From the NCBI GenBank assembly GCA_964358205.1, contig CAYHNZ010000003.1:1-46942 (forward strand): 46,942 nt of DNA. The letters run 5' to 3'. The notes beneath the pieces were generated by a model. That model made no database searches and was not told where the DNA came from. It saw only the letters and a list, made by a program, of their open reading frames with translations. Origin of the DNA: JANLIQ01 sp964358205 (lineage in GTDB: Bacteria; Patescibacteriota; UBA1384; 2-12-FULL-50-11). Shown here in pieces: positions 7,701-13,913 of this stretch (positions are counted from its first letter, which is position 1; each line of letters starts with the position of its first letter). Position numbers and translations under genes: made by a program.

Positions 7701-8380
7701 GTCACCGAACCAGAGACGATCGCCTCGCCCAAGCCCAGGCCAGCATCAATAACGATTTTACTGGTGTCGCTAGCAACTGGATCGGCGGTAAACATAATGC
7801 CAGACACCTCGCTTTGAACCATCTTCTGAACCGGCACGGCAATACCAACTTTCAGATGATCGAATTTGTTAATCGTCCGATAGTAAATCGCCCGCGCTCC
7901 AAACAGCGACGCCCAGCACTGTCGGACCGCTTTAATAACTCTGTCCGCACCTTCGATATTGAGATATGTATCCTGTTGTCCCGCAAAACTAGCATCAGGC
8001 AAATCCTCGGCAGTTGCGGACGAGCGTACCGCCACCGGTCCTTTGCCCATATCGTCGTAAGCCTTTTCAATCTGTTTGGCTAGCTCGCCGGGCAGGGGAT
8101 GGGATTGAATCGCCTTCTGCAAGGTACTAGCAATGACATTCAATTTTTTCGAGTCCTCGGGATCAAGATTGGTCAGTTCTTTCTTGACGATTCGGTCGAG
8201 CTTAGTCGCTCGCAAAAACTCGTAGTAAGCGTCAGCCGTAACGATAAAGCCCGGCGGCACTGGCAGGCCAGCTTTGGTCATCTCGCCTAAGTTTGCCCCC
8301 TTACCGCCAACCAGCGGGATGTCTTCTTTGCCGACTTCCGCGAACCAAACCAGTAATTTTGACTTCTTGCCCCCCAACAT
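4787..8380 (-). CDS. ppsA: Phosphoenolpyruvate synthase containing an intein
   Basis: PpsA converts pyruvate and ATP to PEP, AMP and phosphate through a phosphohistidine. Order: ATP-binding domain (LVGGKGANLGEMTKAGLPVPPGF in two stretches, VAVRSSATAEDLPDASFAGQ), phosphohistidine domain (SPDYVPAMRRACAIVTDTGG) and C-terminal PEP/pyruvate barrel (EFIIANIGEHPHAM, SIGSNDLTQLILGIDRD, SICGQAPS). A 409-residue intein interrupts the phosphohistidine motif next to the catalytic His. Without it the protein from the ATG at 8380 (MLGGKKSKLLVWF) is 788 residues, close to 792 in E. coli. Two low-complexity insertions lie at interdomain linkers (7319-7420 and 5711-5761). The start is inferred from homology; a longer frame reaches 8464 but overlaps recX further. 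Confidence 0.95.
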   Translation of the reverse strand: MLGGKKSKLLVWFAEVGKEDIPLVGGKGANLGEMTKAGLPVPPGFIVTADAYYEFLRATKLDRIVKKELTNLDPEDSKKLNVIASTLQKAIQSHPLPGELAKQIEKAYDDMGKGPVAVRSSATAEDLPDASFAGQQDTYLNIEGADRVIKAVRQCWASLFGARAIYYRTINKFDHLKVGIAVPVQKMVQSEVSGIMFTADPVASDTSKIVIDAGLGLGEAIVSGSVTPDHYVIDKKTMTVVSKEVSKQAWQIVRNRDGKDVHIPTPKDKLEGQKLTDEQIVKLATLGHKVETHYGAPQDMEWAFEGGSFYMVQSRPITTLKESGQQLATSSLAPSQPENESQKPEASGQSADENVVLVTGAAASVGRASGPVKVIHKPSQIDQVLEGDVLVTEMTSPDYVPAMRRACAIVTDTGGRTCFAGQTKILTSQGFMRIDEVEHYDGELLVPSLNKESLKLEWKPILAVLKRRAKTIQMAVSQRGISAESRLEVTANHRFLTLEKRQLVEEKVGDLLNREAGFLSITNLPGIKSRRANRSLAYLLGALGTDGSIYRTATHGEVQFIQKDTAAKRPFIKKVRQLFKEVYDYEMRPSLKKASNGYLRGRLVSGEAMAYRCYSKQRAYQIAEQEQQLGVSVLEHEPAFAQSFIGGALDGDGARATKSGRLHLYSAEPHIYEPFITGCLRLGVLPQVTPNREAKNIQLSEGTDCLLRDCARLSSHSTRSRMGSRLFAAQQLLGDIIDRVNYKGRIRPYVDGNLYIDADKISRDIMQLADETERAELEKIIKSDLRMLRGSYLGEGRMTGVYNLTVADNHNYVVFTENYTPVVVANSHASIVSRELGIPCVVGTGNATNALKTGQVVTVDGASGKVYKGKVGRQELATGNSELVASTKYLAAREAVPITATKVYLNLAEPTKADEYAQLPVDGVGLLRAEFIIANIGEHPHAMMASGRSKEYVQKLSEGIGTIAQAFNPRPVVYRFTDFKSNEYKSLKGGEKYEEQENNPMIGYRGASRYILDPEEFALEIEAVKAVRDGMDLKNLHVMIPFVRRVDEFTRVRDLMHQNGLKQGADFKLWIMVEVPSTIFEIQKYIDEGIDGISIGSNDLTQLILGIDRDSSKLATEFDERYPAVMGAMIHVIKTCRKAGVSASICGQAPSVYPEVTEALVKAGITSVSVAPDVAISTRKLIASVEKKILLAQAIDA
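5711..5761 (-). repeat. In-frame short-word repeat in ppsA (family C)
   Basis: The coding strand reads words such as CAGGAACTAGCGACTGGGAA and CGGAACTAGTTGCTAGTACC, giving QELATGNSELVAST after the phosphohistidine domain. The same words occur in udg and tsaD. It lies in a linker and keeps the frame. Confidence 0.75.
5903..7129 (-). other. Intein with LAGLIDADG-type endonuclease, in PpsA
   Basis: The insert starts at Cys (CFAGQTKILTSQG, block A) and has a block B VTANHRFL. Two dodecapeptide motifs follow (YLLGALGTDGS and FIGGALDGDGA), each with the acidic residue of LAGLIDADG homing endonucleases. Block F is VYNLTVADNHNYVV. It ends VVVAN followed by extein Ser-His. Excision would join GGRT to SHASIVSRE and restore the active-site His. 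The residue before the terminal Asn is Ala instead of the usual His. Its 409 residues are typical for a full intein with an endonuclease domain. Boundaries were placed by codon counting. Confidence 0.93.
7319..7420 (-). repeat. In-frame short-word repeat in ppsA linker (family C)
   Basis: The coding strand carries AGCAACTAGCCACTAGCAG, AGCCAGAAGCCAGAAGCCAG and similar words, giving SGQQLATSSLAPSQ and SQKPEASGQSA between the ATP-binding and phosphohistidine domains. Close relatives lie in femAB (45486-45560), polA (40989-41093) and the rpsO-pnp spacer. Confidence 0.75.
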
Positions 8381-8399
8381 TAGAACTATCGTAACGCTT

Positions 8400-8849
8400 T
8401 TACAGATCCTTGAGTAGTCGGTTGAGAATATTGGATGAAAAGCCCCGCCGTGCCAATAACCCAATCGCTCGGCGTTTTTTAACCAGCGGGTCGAGCTTGG
8501 ACCACTGTCTTTGGCGGGACTTCAGCAACGATTCGGCTATCGCCAGCTCCTCGTCTTTATCGATCACTTTGGTCGCCAGCTCGGCAATTTCTTTGGCTAC
8601 ACCGTGCTTGATCAATTCAAAATTAATCCGTCGCGGACCACGACGGCTAATCGATAGCTTGTCTCGAACATAATTCTCGGCAAACTTTTGGTCATCAATG
8701 AAACCAATTTTGACTAGCTTCGCCAGAACTTCAGCGACTTCTTCTGGCTGGTATTTCTTCTCCGCCAACTTCAATCGCAATTCTTTTTCGGTTCGGGCGC
8801 GGTAACCCAACAATTTCAGCGCATATTCCAGCGCCGAACTTCTCGGCAT
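8400..8849 (-). CDS. recX: Regulatory protein RecX
   Basis: RecX binds RecA filaments and limits their growth. The 149-residue protein shows the three-helix repeats of the family: ALEYALKLLGYRARTEKEL, FIDDQKFAENYVRDKLSISR with the following RGPRRINFELIKHGV, and KKRRAIGLLARRGFSSNIL. It lies in a minus-strand run recA, coiled-coil gene, recX, ppsA. Its ATG directly follows the TAA of the coiled-coil gene (TAAATG), which implies translational coupling. Confidence 0.93.
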   Translation of the reverse strand: MPRSSALEYALKLLGYRARTEKELRLKLAEKKYQPEEVAEVLAKLVKIGFIDDQKFAENYVRDKLSISRRGPRRINFELIKHGVAKEIAELATKVIDKDEELAIAESLLKSRQRQWSKLDPLVKKRRAIGLLARRGFSSNILNRLLKDL

Positions 8850-9122
8850 TTACCGCCGTTCGAGCGCAACGATGCGTTTTTCCAACTTGTTGACCGTTCG
8901 TTTGAGCGATTCAATTTTCTGGTAGGCGACACCAATATCCTCTGACGCCATTTTGAAAAGCTGATCCAAACGCTCTTTGACAAATTCTAAATCTTCCCGA
9001 ATTGGATGCAGCTCTTGATGGAGTAAAATTTTGACATCAAGCATGGTTAATGACCGCTGGTCTTCAAGCTGATCGCGAAGTATTTGATTTAACTGTATGA
9101 GCTCTTCTTTATCAAACGCCAT
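8850..9122 (-). CDS. Small coiled-coil protein between recA and recX
   Basis: The 90-residue protein is almost entirely helical. Heptad-like Leu/Ile spacing is visible from DLEFVKERLDQLF through IESLKRTVNKLEKRIVALER. There is no membrane segment. It lies 66 bases downstream of recA and abuts recX, so the three are probably one transcript. Its function is not known; a structural or RecA-related role would be guesswork. Confidence 0.75.
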   Translation of the reverse strand: MAFDKEELIQLNQILRDQLEDQRSLTMLDVKILLHQELHPIREDLEFVKERLDQLFKMASEDIGVAYQKIESLKRTVNKLEKRIVALERR

Positions 9123-9188
9123 AGTTCAAATTTAGTTTTTGGCTTGAAAAATTACAATGTAATTATTGTATGGAAGCCACCAACAATA

Positions 9189-10256
9189 CTATTCTTCCCG
9201 GATGGCGCCGATATCGCCTTTGGCGGCAAGGTCGCGAATTTTACGCTCGATCTCCTCGGCGGTCTTCGGATCGCCTTTGAGAAAAGCTTTGGCAGCCTCC
9301 CGCCCCTGCCCAAGCTTTTGCTCACCGTACTGAAACCAAGCGCCTGATCGGTCGATAATTAAACTCTTAACACCGAGATCTAACAGGTCACCTTCCTTAG
9401 ATATACCCGAATCAAACATTAAGTCAAACTCGGCAATTCTGAAGGGTGGGGCGACCTTATTTTTGACAACTTTGACCCGACAACGGTTGCCAATCGGCAC
9501 ATCGCCGTCCTTAATTTGCTCGCTCCGGCGGATGTCCAAGCGGATCGAGCAGTAGAATTTCAGGGCGTTACCGCCGGGAGTGGTTTCAGGATTGCCGAAC
9601 ATCACCCCGATCTTCATCCGAATTTGGTTAATGAAAATCAAGACAGTTTTGGATTTAGAAACGGCGCCAGTCAGTTTGCGCAAGGCCTGACTCATTAGTC
9701 GGGCTTGGACGCCCATCATCGAATCACCCATCTCGCCCTCAATTTCGGCTCTCGGCACTAAGGCCGCTACCGAATCGACAACGATAACATCAACGGCGTT
9801 GGAACGAACCAAAGTTTCGACAATTTCCAGCGCTTGCTCGCCAGTATCCGGCTGGGAAATCAGTAAATGATCTAAATCAACGCCGAGTTTAGTGGCATAA
9901 CTTGGGTCAAAAGCGTGTTCGGCATCAACCAGCGCTCCCAAGCCACCAAGTTTTTGAGCGGAGGCAATAGCCGACAACGCCAGCGAGGTTTTGCCGCTAG
10001 ATTCGGGACCAAAAATTTCGATAATTCGGCCTCGAGGTAGACCGCCAACGCCCAGGGCTACATCGAGAGCCAACGAACCGCTGGAAATTGATTCGACGTT
10101 GAGATGGGTCTGCTGACCCATCATCATAATTGAGCCGGCACCAAATTGTTTTTCGATTTGCCCGAGCGCCGCTTTCAAGGCCTCGTCCCGACCAGAAGAA
10201 GCGCTTGGCGCTACTTTTTTCCCGGAATCTTCTTGATCATTTTTTATTTTTGCCAT
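9189..10256 (-). CDS. recA: Recombinase RecA
   Basis: RecA forms ATP-dependent filaments on single-stranded DNA for recombination and SOS induction. The 355-residue product has Walker A GPESSGKT at 83-90, Walker B VDVIVVDSVAALVPRAEIEG, the MAW-like region MSQALRKLTG and the loop NQIRMKIGVMFGNPETTPGG. The C-terminal tail is short and ends AIREE. A Shine-Dalgarno GAGGA lies 7 bases before the ATG. The 5' flank is a long AT-rich inverted repeat. Confidence 0.98.
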   Translation of the reverse strand: MAKIKNDQEDSGKKVAPSASSGRDEALKAALGQIEKQFGAGSIMMMGQQTHLNVESISSGSLALDVALGVGGLPRGRIIEIFGPESSGKTSLALSAIASAQKLGGLGALVDAEHAFDPSYATKLGVDLDHLLISQPDTGEQALEIVETLVRSNAVDVIVVDSVAALVPRAEIEGEMGDSMMGVQARLMSQALRKLTGAVSKSKTVLIFINQIRMKIGVMFGNPETTPGGNALKFYCSIRLDIRRSEQIKDGDVPIGNRCRVKVVKNKVAPPFRIAEFDLMFDSGISKEGDLLDLGVKSLIIDRSGAWFQYGEQKLGQGREAAKAFLKGDPKTAEEIERKIRDLAAKGDIGAIREE

Positions 10257-10263
10257 ATAAATT

Positions 10264-10391
10264 CCTCTTCTCGCCTAATTTACAGTTTTCAATTTTCAGT
10301 TTTCATTGAATTTTCAATGAGATAATGATCAAGTTTGAAAATTAAAAATTGATACTTGATTGTAAATTGAAAATTGATAATTGAAAATTTT
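10264..10391. repeat. AT-rich short-word inverted repeat (family A)
   Basis: The left arm is built from TTTTCAATTTTCAGTTTTCA and ATTGAATTTTCAATGA. The right arm carries the complementary words AAATTGAAAATTGATAATTG. The arms can fold into a long imperfect hairpin between the RodZ-like gene and recA. Related sequence occurs at 24226-24248, 25385-25545 and 45203-45317. Confidence 0.8.
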
Positions 10392-10400
10392 TAGTTTCTT

Positions 10401-11111
10401 CTATTCAGTTGTAGCAGGTGAGACAGCTTTGGCAAGGTTTTGATTATACAGCACCTTGATTGTCTTCAGGGAGATTTTTTCGGCCCGGTTCTTGGCCTGT
10501 AAAACAATCTCGTTAACACCTGGGTTGAGCTGAACCGACTGGGTAAAATGACCATCAGGAGTGACAAAGATTGGTTCAGAATTAACTGTCAGAACCGCGC
10601 CGTCGCTGGTTGTACCAGAGAGAATGATCTGATCTTTATCGCTAGTAAACTCACCTGGCACCGAAGTCACTTCCAACATTGGCGGTTCGGCAAATTGGCG
10701 CAATTTATTGGCGATATTAAAACCAATCGCGCCAAAGACAACCACTAGGCTGATTATTCCAATCAGTTTTGGGGTGATTAAGAATTGCCAATCGCCAGCT
10801 TTTTTGGGACTAAGACTGACCGAGGTGTCGTTCTGGTGCCAAATCCGTGATCGCTCCTCTTTGTAAGCGCTAATGATCTTGTTGGGGTTGAGCTTGAGAT
10901 ACTCGGCGTAACAACGGACATAGCCCAAATTGTAGGCTTCGGCGGGGAGACGATTATAATTGCCGGTTTCGAGCGCCTCGAGATACTTCTGCGGAATCTT
11001 AGTGTTGGCTTCAGCTTGCTCAAGGGTCAAATCAGCTTTAGAGCGAGCGGTTTTCAAAACACAACCAAGACTCCGGCGCTTGCCAAGTTGCTTCGTGACA
11101 AAGCCGTTCAT
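10401..11111 (-). CDS. RodZ-like protein: HTH domain, one membrane helix, extracellular domain
   Basis: Residues about 13-80 form an XRE-type helix-turn-helix of the HTH_25 class (LGCVLKTARSKADLTLEQAE, YLEALETGNYNRLPAEAY, GYVRCYAEYLKLNP). A single membrane helix follows near 112-132 (LIGIISLVVVFGAIGFNIAN). An outer beta-rich domain closes the protein (LSGTTSDGAVLTVNSEPI, then FVTPDGHFTQSVQLNPGVNE). This is the RodZ layout; RodZ links the cytoskeleton to cell-wall growth. The 236-residue length fits. The R1 element lies in its upstream region. Confidence 0.85.
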   Translation of the reverse strand: MNGFVTKQLGKRRSLGCVLKTARSKADLTLEQAEANTKIPQKYLEALETGNYNRLPAEAYNLGYVRCYAEYLKLNPNKIISAYKEERSRIWHQNDTSVSLSPKKAGDWQFLITPKLIGIISLVVVFGAIGFNIANKLRQFAEPPMLEVTSVPGEFTSDKDQIILSGTTSDGAVLTVNSEPIFVTPDGHFTQSVQLNPGVNEIVLQAKNRAEKISLKTIKVLYNQNLAKAVSPATTE

Positions 11112-11160
11112 GTAATATTTACCGTAAAGTCTTTTTCAACATTAATCAATATTAGAATGC

Positions 11161-11315
11161 TTTGCGGCCTGCGCCCGCCTGGCTTTTCTGCAAAGGACGG
11201 GGGCTTAGTTGCGAAGCAGCCCCCATCCTCTGCACTCCACCCCCGCACGCTTCCCGCAGGGGCAAAGTAAAAAGTAACTCGCTGGAGTACCATGGCTCGT
11301 TACTTTTTGTTTATT
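11161..11315. repeat. Multi-hairpin repeat element R1
   Basis: Four hairpins in a row: GCGG against CCGC at the left; a long stem 11189-11204 with 11219-11234 (GGGGGC against GCCCCC) whose loop is TTAGTTGCGAAGCA; CCC-GCA-GGGG preceded by CACGCTT; and AAAAAGTAAC (11269-11278) against GTTACTTTTT (11299-11308) with the loop TCGCTGGAGTACCATGGCTC. Similar elements lie at 16147 and 23331. It fills most of the gap between the MazG-like and RodZ-like genes. Confidence 0.85.
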
Positions 11316-11332
11316 AATATCGGTAGGTGCAA

Positions 11333-11638
11333 TCAAGATTTCTCAAGGATTATCCTCTTAGTAAATCCACCTCGTTCGGTGGCTTTTTTCGACCGCATCG
11401 CTTCGAGCTCATCTTTGCTTACACCTAACGATTCGGCGACGGCGTAGGTAATCTCCAGCAAATCAGCTAGCTCTTCAGGGTCTTTAGACTCCAAGAACTC
11501 CGCCATTTCCTCTTGTAGTTTCTCAATCGCTTTCTCTTTGTACTCTTCGTCGGTAGCGATATGCGTCACCGACTTCCCGCCTTTCGCTTCAATTATCTCC
11601 GGTATCCTGTCCCTAACCAATTTGTTGTATTCTTTCAT
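11333..11638 (-). CDS. MazG-like / phosphoribosyl-ATP pyrophosphohydrolase-like protein
   Basis: The 101-residue protein opens KEYNKLVRDRIPEII and has the acidic helix KLQEEMAEFLES, then DPEELADLLEITYAVAESLG. These are the EExxE and ExxD metal ligands of the all-alpha NTP pyrophosphatase fold. Stand-alone members clean up non-canonical nucleotides. A C-terminal RGGFTKRIIL is common in this subgroup. It sits between ftsK and the RodZ-like gene, with no sign of a histidine pathway. Confidence 0.88.
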   Translation of the reverse strand: MKEYNKLVRDRIPEIIEAKGGKSVTHIATDEEYKEKAIEKLQEEMAEFLESKDPEELADLLEITYAVAESLGVSKDELEAMRSKKATERGGFTKRIILEKS

Positions 11639-11640
11639 TA

Positions 11641-11694
11641 CTTGTTACTTGAAACTTACTTTAGACTTCAGCCTTGAGACTTTAGCCTTGCCCT
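11641..11694. repeat. Short-word repeat arm (family B)
   Basis: Words ACTTGAAACTTACTTTAGAC, TTCAGCCTTGAGACTTTAGC and CTTG repeat between the MazG-like gene and the end of ftsK. The same words make full inverted repeats at 13785-13888 and 24652-24783; here only one arm is present. Confidence 0.7.
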
Positions 11695-13734
11695 TTATGG
11701 CCCCAAGTAGTCATCCGGACTTACCAGCACATCCCGCGGTTTGGCGCCGTCAGCCGGACCTATGACCCCTTCCGCTTCCAACATATCGAGCAGTCGAGCG
11801 GCTCGAGCGTAGCCAACTTTTAGGCGTCTCTGCATCAGACTAGCCGAGGCCTTACCGGCCTGGATAGCCAATTCGCGAGCTTCGTTGTACAAATCGTCTT
11901 CACTGCCGTCGTGGGATCCAGTGCCACTGTGCATTCCGTCTTTAAGTGATGGCCGATAGGTCGTGATCGACTCGTCGTAAACCGCCGGGGCTTGTCCTTT
12001 TAGAAAATCGGTGACAGTTTTAATCTCTTTGTCCTTCAAGAATACTCCCTGAATACGGCGTGGTTGCGGTCGATCGGAACTGATAAAAAGCATATCTCCT
12101 CGCCCCAGGAGTTTGTCAGCACCGGCTTGGTCTAAAATGGTTCGGGAGTCAGCGTTCGAAGCAACGGCAAAAGCGACACGAGAAGTAATATTGGCTTTGA
12201 TAAGACCGGTGATAACATCAACCGACGGTCGCTGTGTCGCCACAATCAGGTGAATACCGACCGCCCGAGCCATTTGAGCCAAGCGAACGATCGAGGCCTC
12301 GACTTCGTTACTGGCTTGAGTCATTAGATCGGCCAATTCGTCAACCACAACCACGATATACGGCATTTTCTGCTCACCATCGGGAATGGCACTATTAAAG
12401 GCTTCGATATTACGGCGGTTATGCGAGGCCAGCGATTGGTATCTTCGTTCCATTTCCGCCACCGCCCAACGCAAGGCCGAAATGGTTTTGTCGGTTTCGG
12501 TGATGACCGAGGTCAGCAGATGCGGAATACCGTTGTACTCGGTGAATTCTACCCGTTTTGGGTCAATCAAAAGTAAGCGTAGATCTTGGGGGGTGTTGCG
12601 GTAGAGCAGGTTGATTAGAACCGAGTTCATACAAACGGACTTACCCGAACCGGTTGCTCCAGCAATCAGCAGATGGGGCATCTTCTTCAAGTCCGCCACG
12701 ACCACATGACCAGCGACATCTCGACCGAGCGCCAAAGCCAAACTGGAATCGACTTCTTTGTAGCCGGGTGACTCCAACACTTCGCGTAAGCTCACCAGCG
12801 CCGCCACTTTATTCGGCACTTCGATACCCACCAACGACTTGCCCGGAATTGGGGCTTCAATACGAACCGGATGAGCGGCCAGAGCCAGGGCGATATCGCT
12901 ATTACGAGCAATGATGTTAGTCAGCTTGACGCCTTCCGATGGCTTGAGGGTGTATTGGGTCAGCGTTGGGCCGATATTGACTTCGCTCATCGCCACCTCT
13001 ACCCCAAAATCCTTGAGAGTTTTCTTGATTATCTCGACATTCTTGCCGATATCACCTGATTCGGCTTTAGTTGCCGCCGAGTATTCCAGTAAGTCTAATG
13101 ACGGGAACTGCCAATCACCGTTGGCGGCCACCAGCGGTACTCCTGGCATATTTGGATCTGACTGCATTGTTTTAACCGGCACCCGAGCTTGATTAATTTT
13201 CACCCCGATTTGCTTGGCGCTACTCAAGTTGAGCTTTTCCCATATCTGGCGGAAAGAAATGCTGAAGGCCAACATAAGTGCAATTAGAATTGAGACCATC
13301 AAGGCGATAAAGCCGCCGACATTGCTTAAAATCGAACGATATACCCCCATCACTCCCTCGCCGATCGAGCCGCCACTAGCACCGAACATAGCGGGAATCA
13401 ATAAAAATAGGAGGACAACGCCAACGATGCTGGTCGCCCGCAGAACATCGGACTTCATCATCATCAGCCGAATCCCGATATAGATTAAAACAAACGGGGC
13501 GATATATTTGAGGATGCCAAAAAGTCGATCCGACAGCCCTAGGAATGTTTCGCCAAAAGCCCCGGCTAAACGAAATAGGCCCAAACCAAACAGCGCTCCA
13601 AAAAGAATTAGTAAAATCGCCGCAATCTCTCGAGCAGTATCCGGCTCAACCGCCCAAACCAAGTTATCTTTGAGCGTTGGCACCCTTTTGCGTCGTCTAC
13701 TACCATATCGTCGTCGTCGGCCAAAAAGTCCCAT
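11695..13734 (-). CDS. ftsK: DNA translocase FtsK/SpoIIIE
   Basis: FtsK pumps DNA through the closing septum at division. The 679-residue protein has about four N-terminal membrane helices (residues 35-160), a short linker, an alpha/beta motor with Walker A GATGSGKS at 359-366 and Walker B VVVVDELADLM, and a C-terminal winged-helix gamma domain (from about 620: LAIQAGKASASLMQRRLKVG, RAARLLDMLEAEGVIGP). It lacks the long proline-rich linker of E. coli FtsK and is closer in size to SpoIIIE. Confidence 0.97.
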   Translation of the reverse strand: MGLFGRRRRYGSRRRKRVPTLKDNLVWAVEPDTAREIAAILLILFGALFGLGLFRLAGAFGETFLGLSDRLFGILKYIAPFVLIYIGIRLMMMKSDVLRATSIVGVVLLFLLIPAMFGASGGSIGEGVMGVYRSILSNVGGFIALMVSILIALMLAFSISFRQIWEKLNLSSAKQIGVKINQARVPVKTMQSDPNMPGVPLVAANGDWQFPSLDLLEYSAATKAESGDIGKNVEIIKKTLKDFGVEVAMSEVNIGPTLTQYTLKPSEGVKLTNIIARNSDIALALAAHPVRIEAPIPGKSLVGIEVPNKVAALVSLREVLESPGYKEVDSSLALALGRDVAGHVVVADLKKMPHLLIAGATGSGKSVCMNSVLINLLYRNTPQDLRLLLIDPKRVEFTEYNGIPHLLTSVITETDKTISALRWAVAEMERRYQSLASHNRRNIEAFNSAIPDGEQKMPYIVVVVDELADLMTQASNEVEASIVRLAQMARAVGIHLIVATQRPSVDVITGLIKANITSRVAFAVASNADSRTILDQAGADKLLGRGDMLFISSDRPQPRRIQGVFLKDKEIKTVTDFLKGQAPAVYDESITTYRPSLKDGMHSGTGSHDGSEDDLYNEARELAIQAGKASASLMQRRLKVGYARAARLLDMLEAEGVIGPADGAKPRDVLVSPDDYLGP

Positions 13735-13784
13735 ACTTATACTCTACGGAACTGGGTCACTTTTTGCCAGAGCGTGGTAAAAGG

Positions 13785-13888
13785 TCTGAAGTCTGAAGGC
13801 TAAAGTCTAAAGTCTAATTTAAGGTTCAAGTATTAAGTATCAACCACCCAGGACTTGCGACTTAATACTTAGTTTAGACTTTAGACTT
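13785..13888. repeat. Short-word inverted repeat (family B)
   Basis: The left arm AAAGTCTAAAGTCTAA pairs with the right arm TTTAGACTTTAGACTT. Inside it AAGTATTAAGT (13828-13838) pairs exactly with ACTTAATACTT (13860-13870). The whole can form a long hairpin between ftsK and the RNase J gene. Confidence 0.82.
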
Positions 13889-13913
13889 GTTATCCAGGTT
13901 AGACCTGGATAAC
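13889..13913 (-). terminator. Perfect hairpin over the RNase J stop codon
   Basis: GTTATCCAGGT (13889-13899) and ACCTGGATAAC (13903-13913) form an 11-bp perfect stem with a 3-base loop. It contains the last codons and stop of the RNase J gene. No T run follows, so it may protect the 3' end or end transcription together with the adjoining long inverted repeat. Confidence 0.5.

Noticed and set aside
7403..8083. Long plus-strand frame of 226 codons inside ppsA
   Set aside because: It lies antisense to well conserved PpsA sequence and shows no domain of its own.
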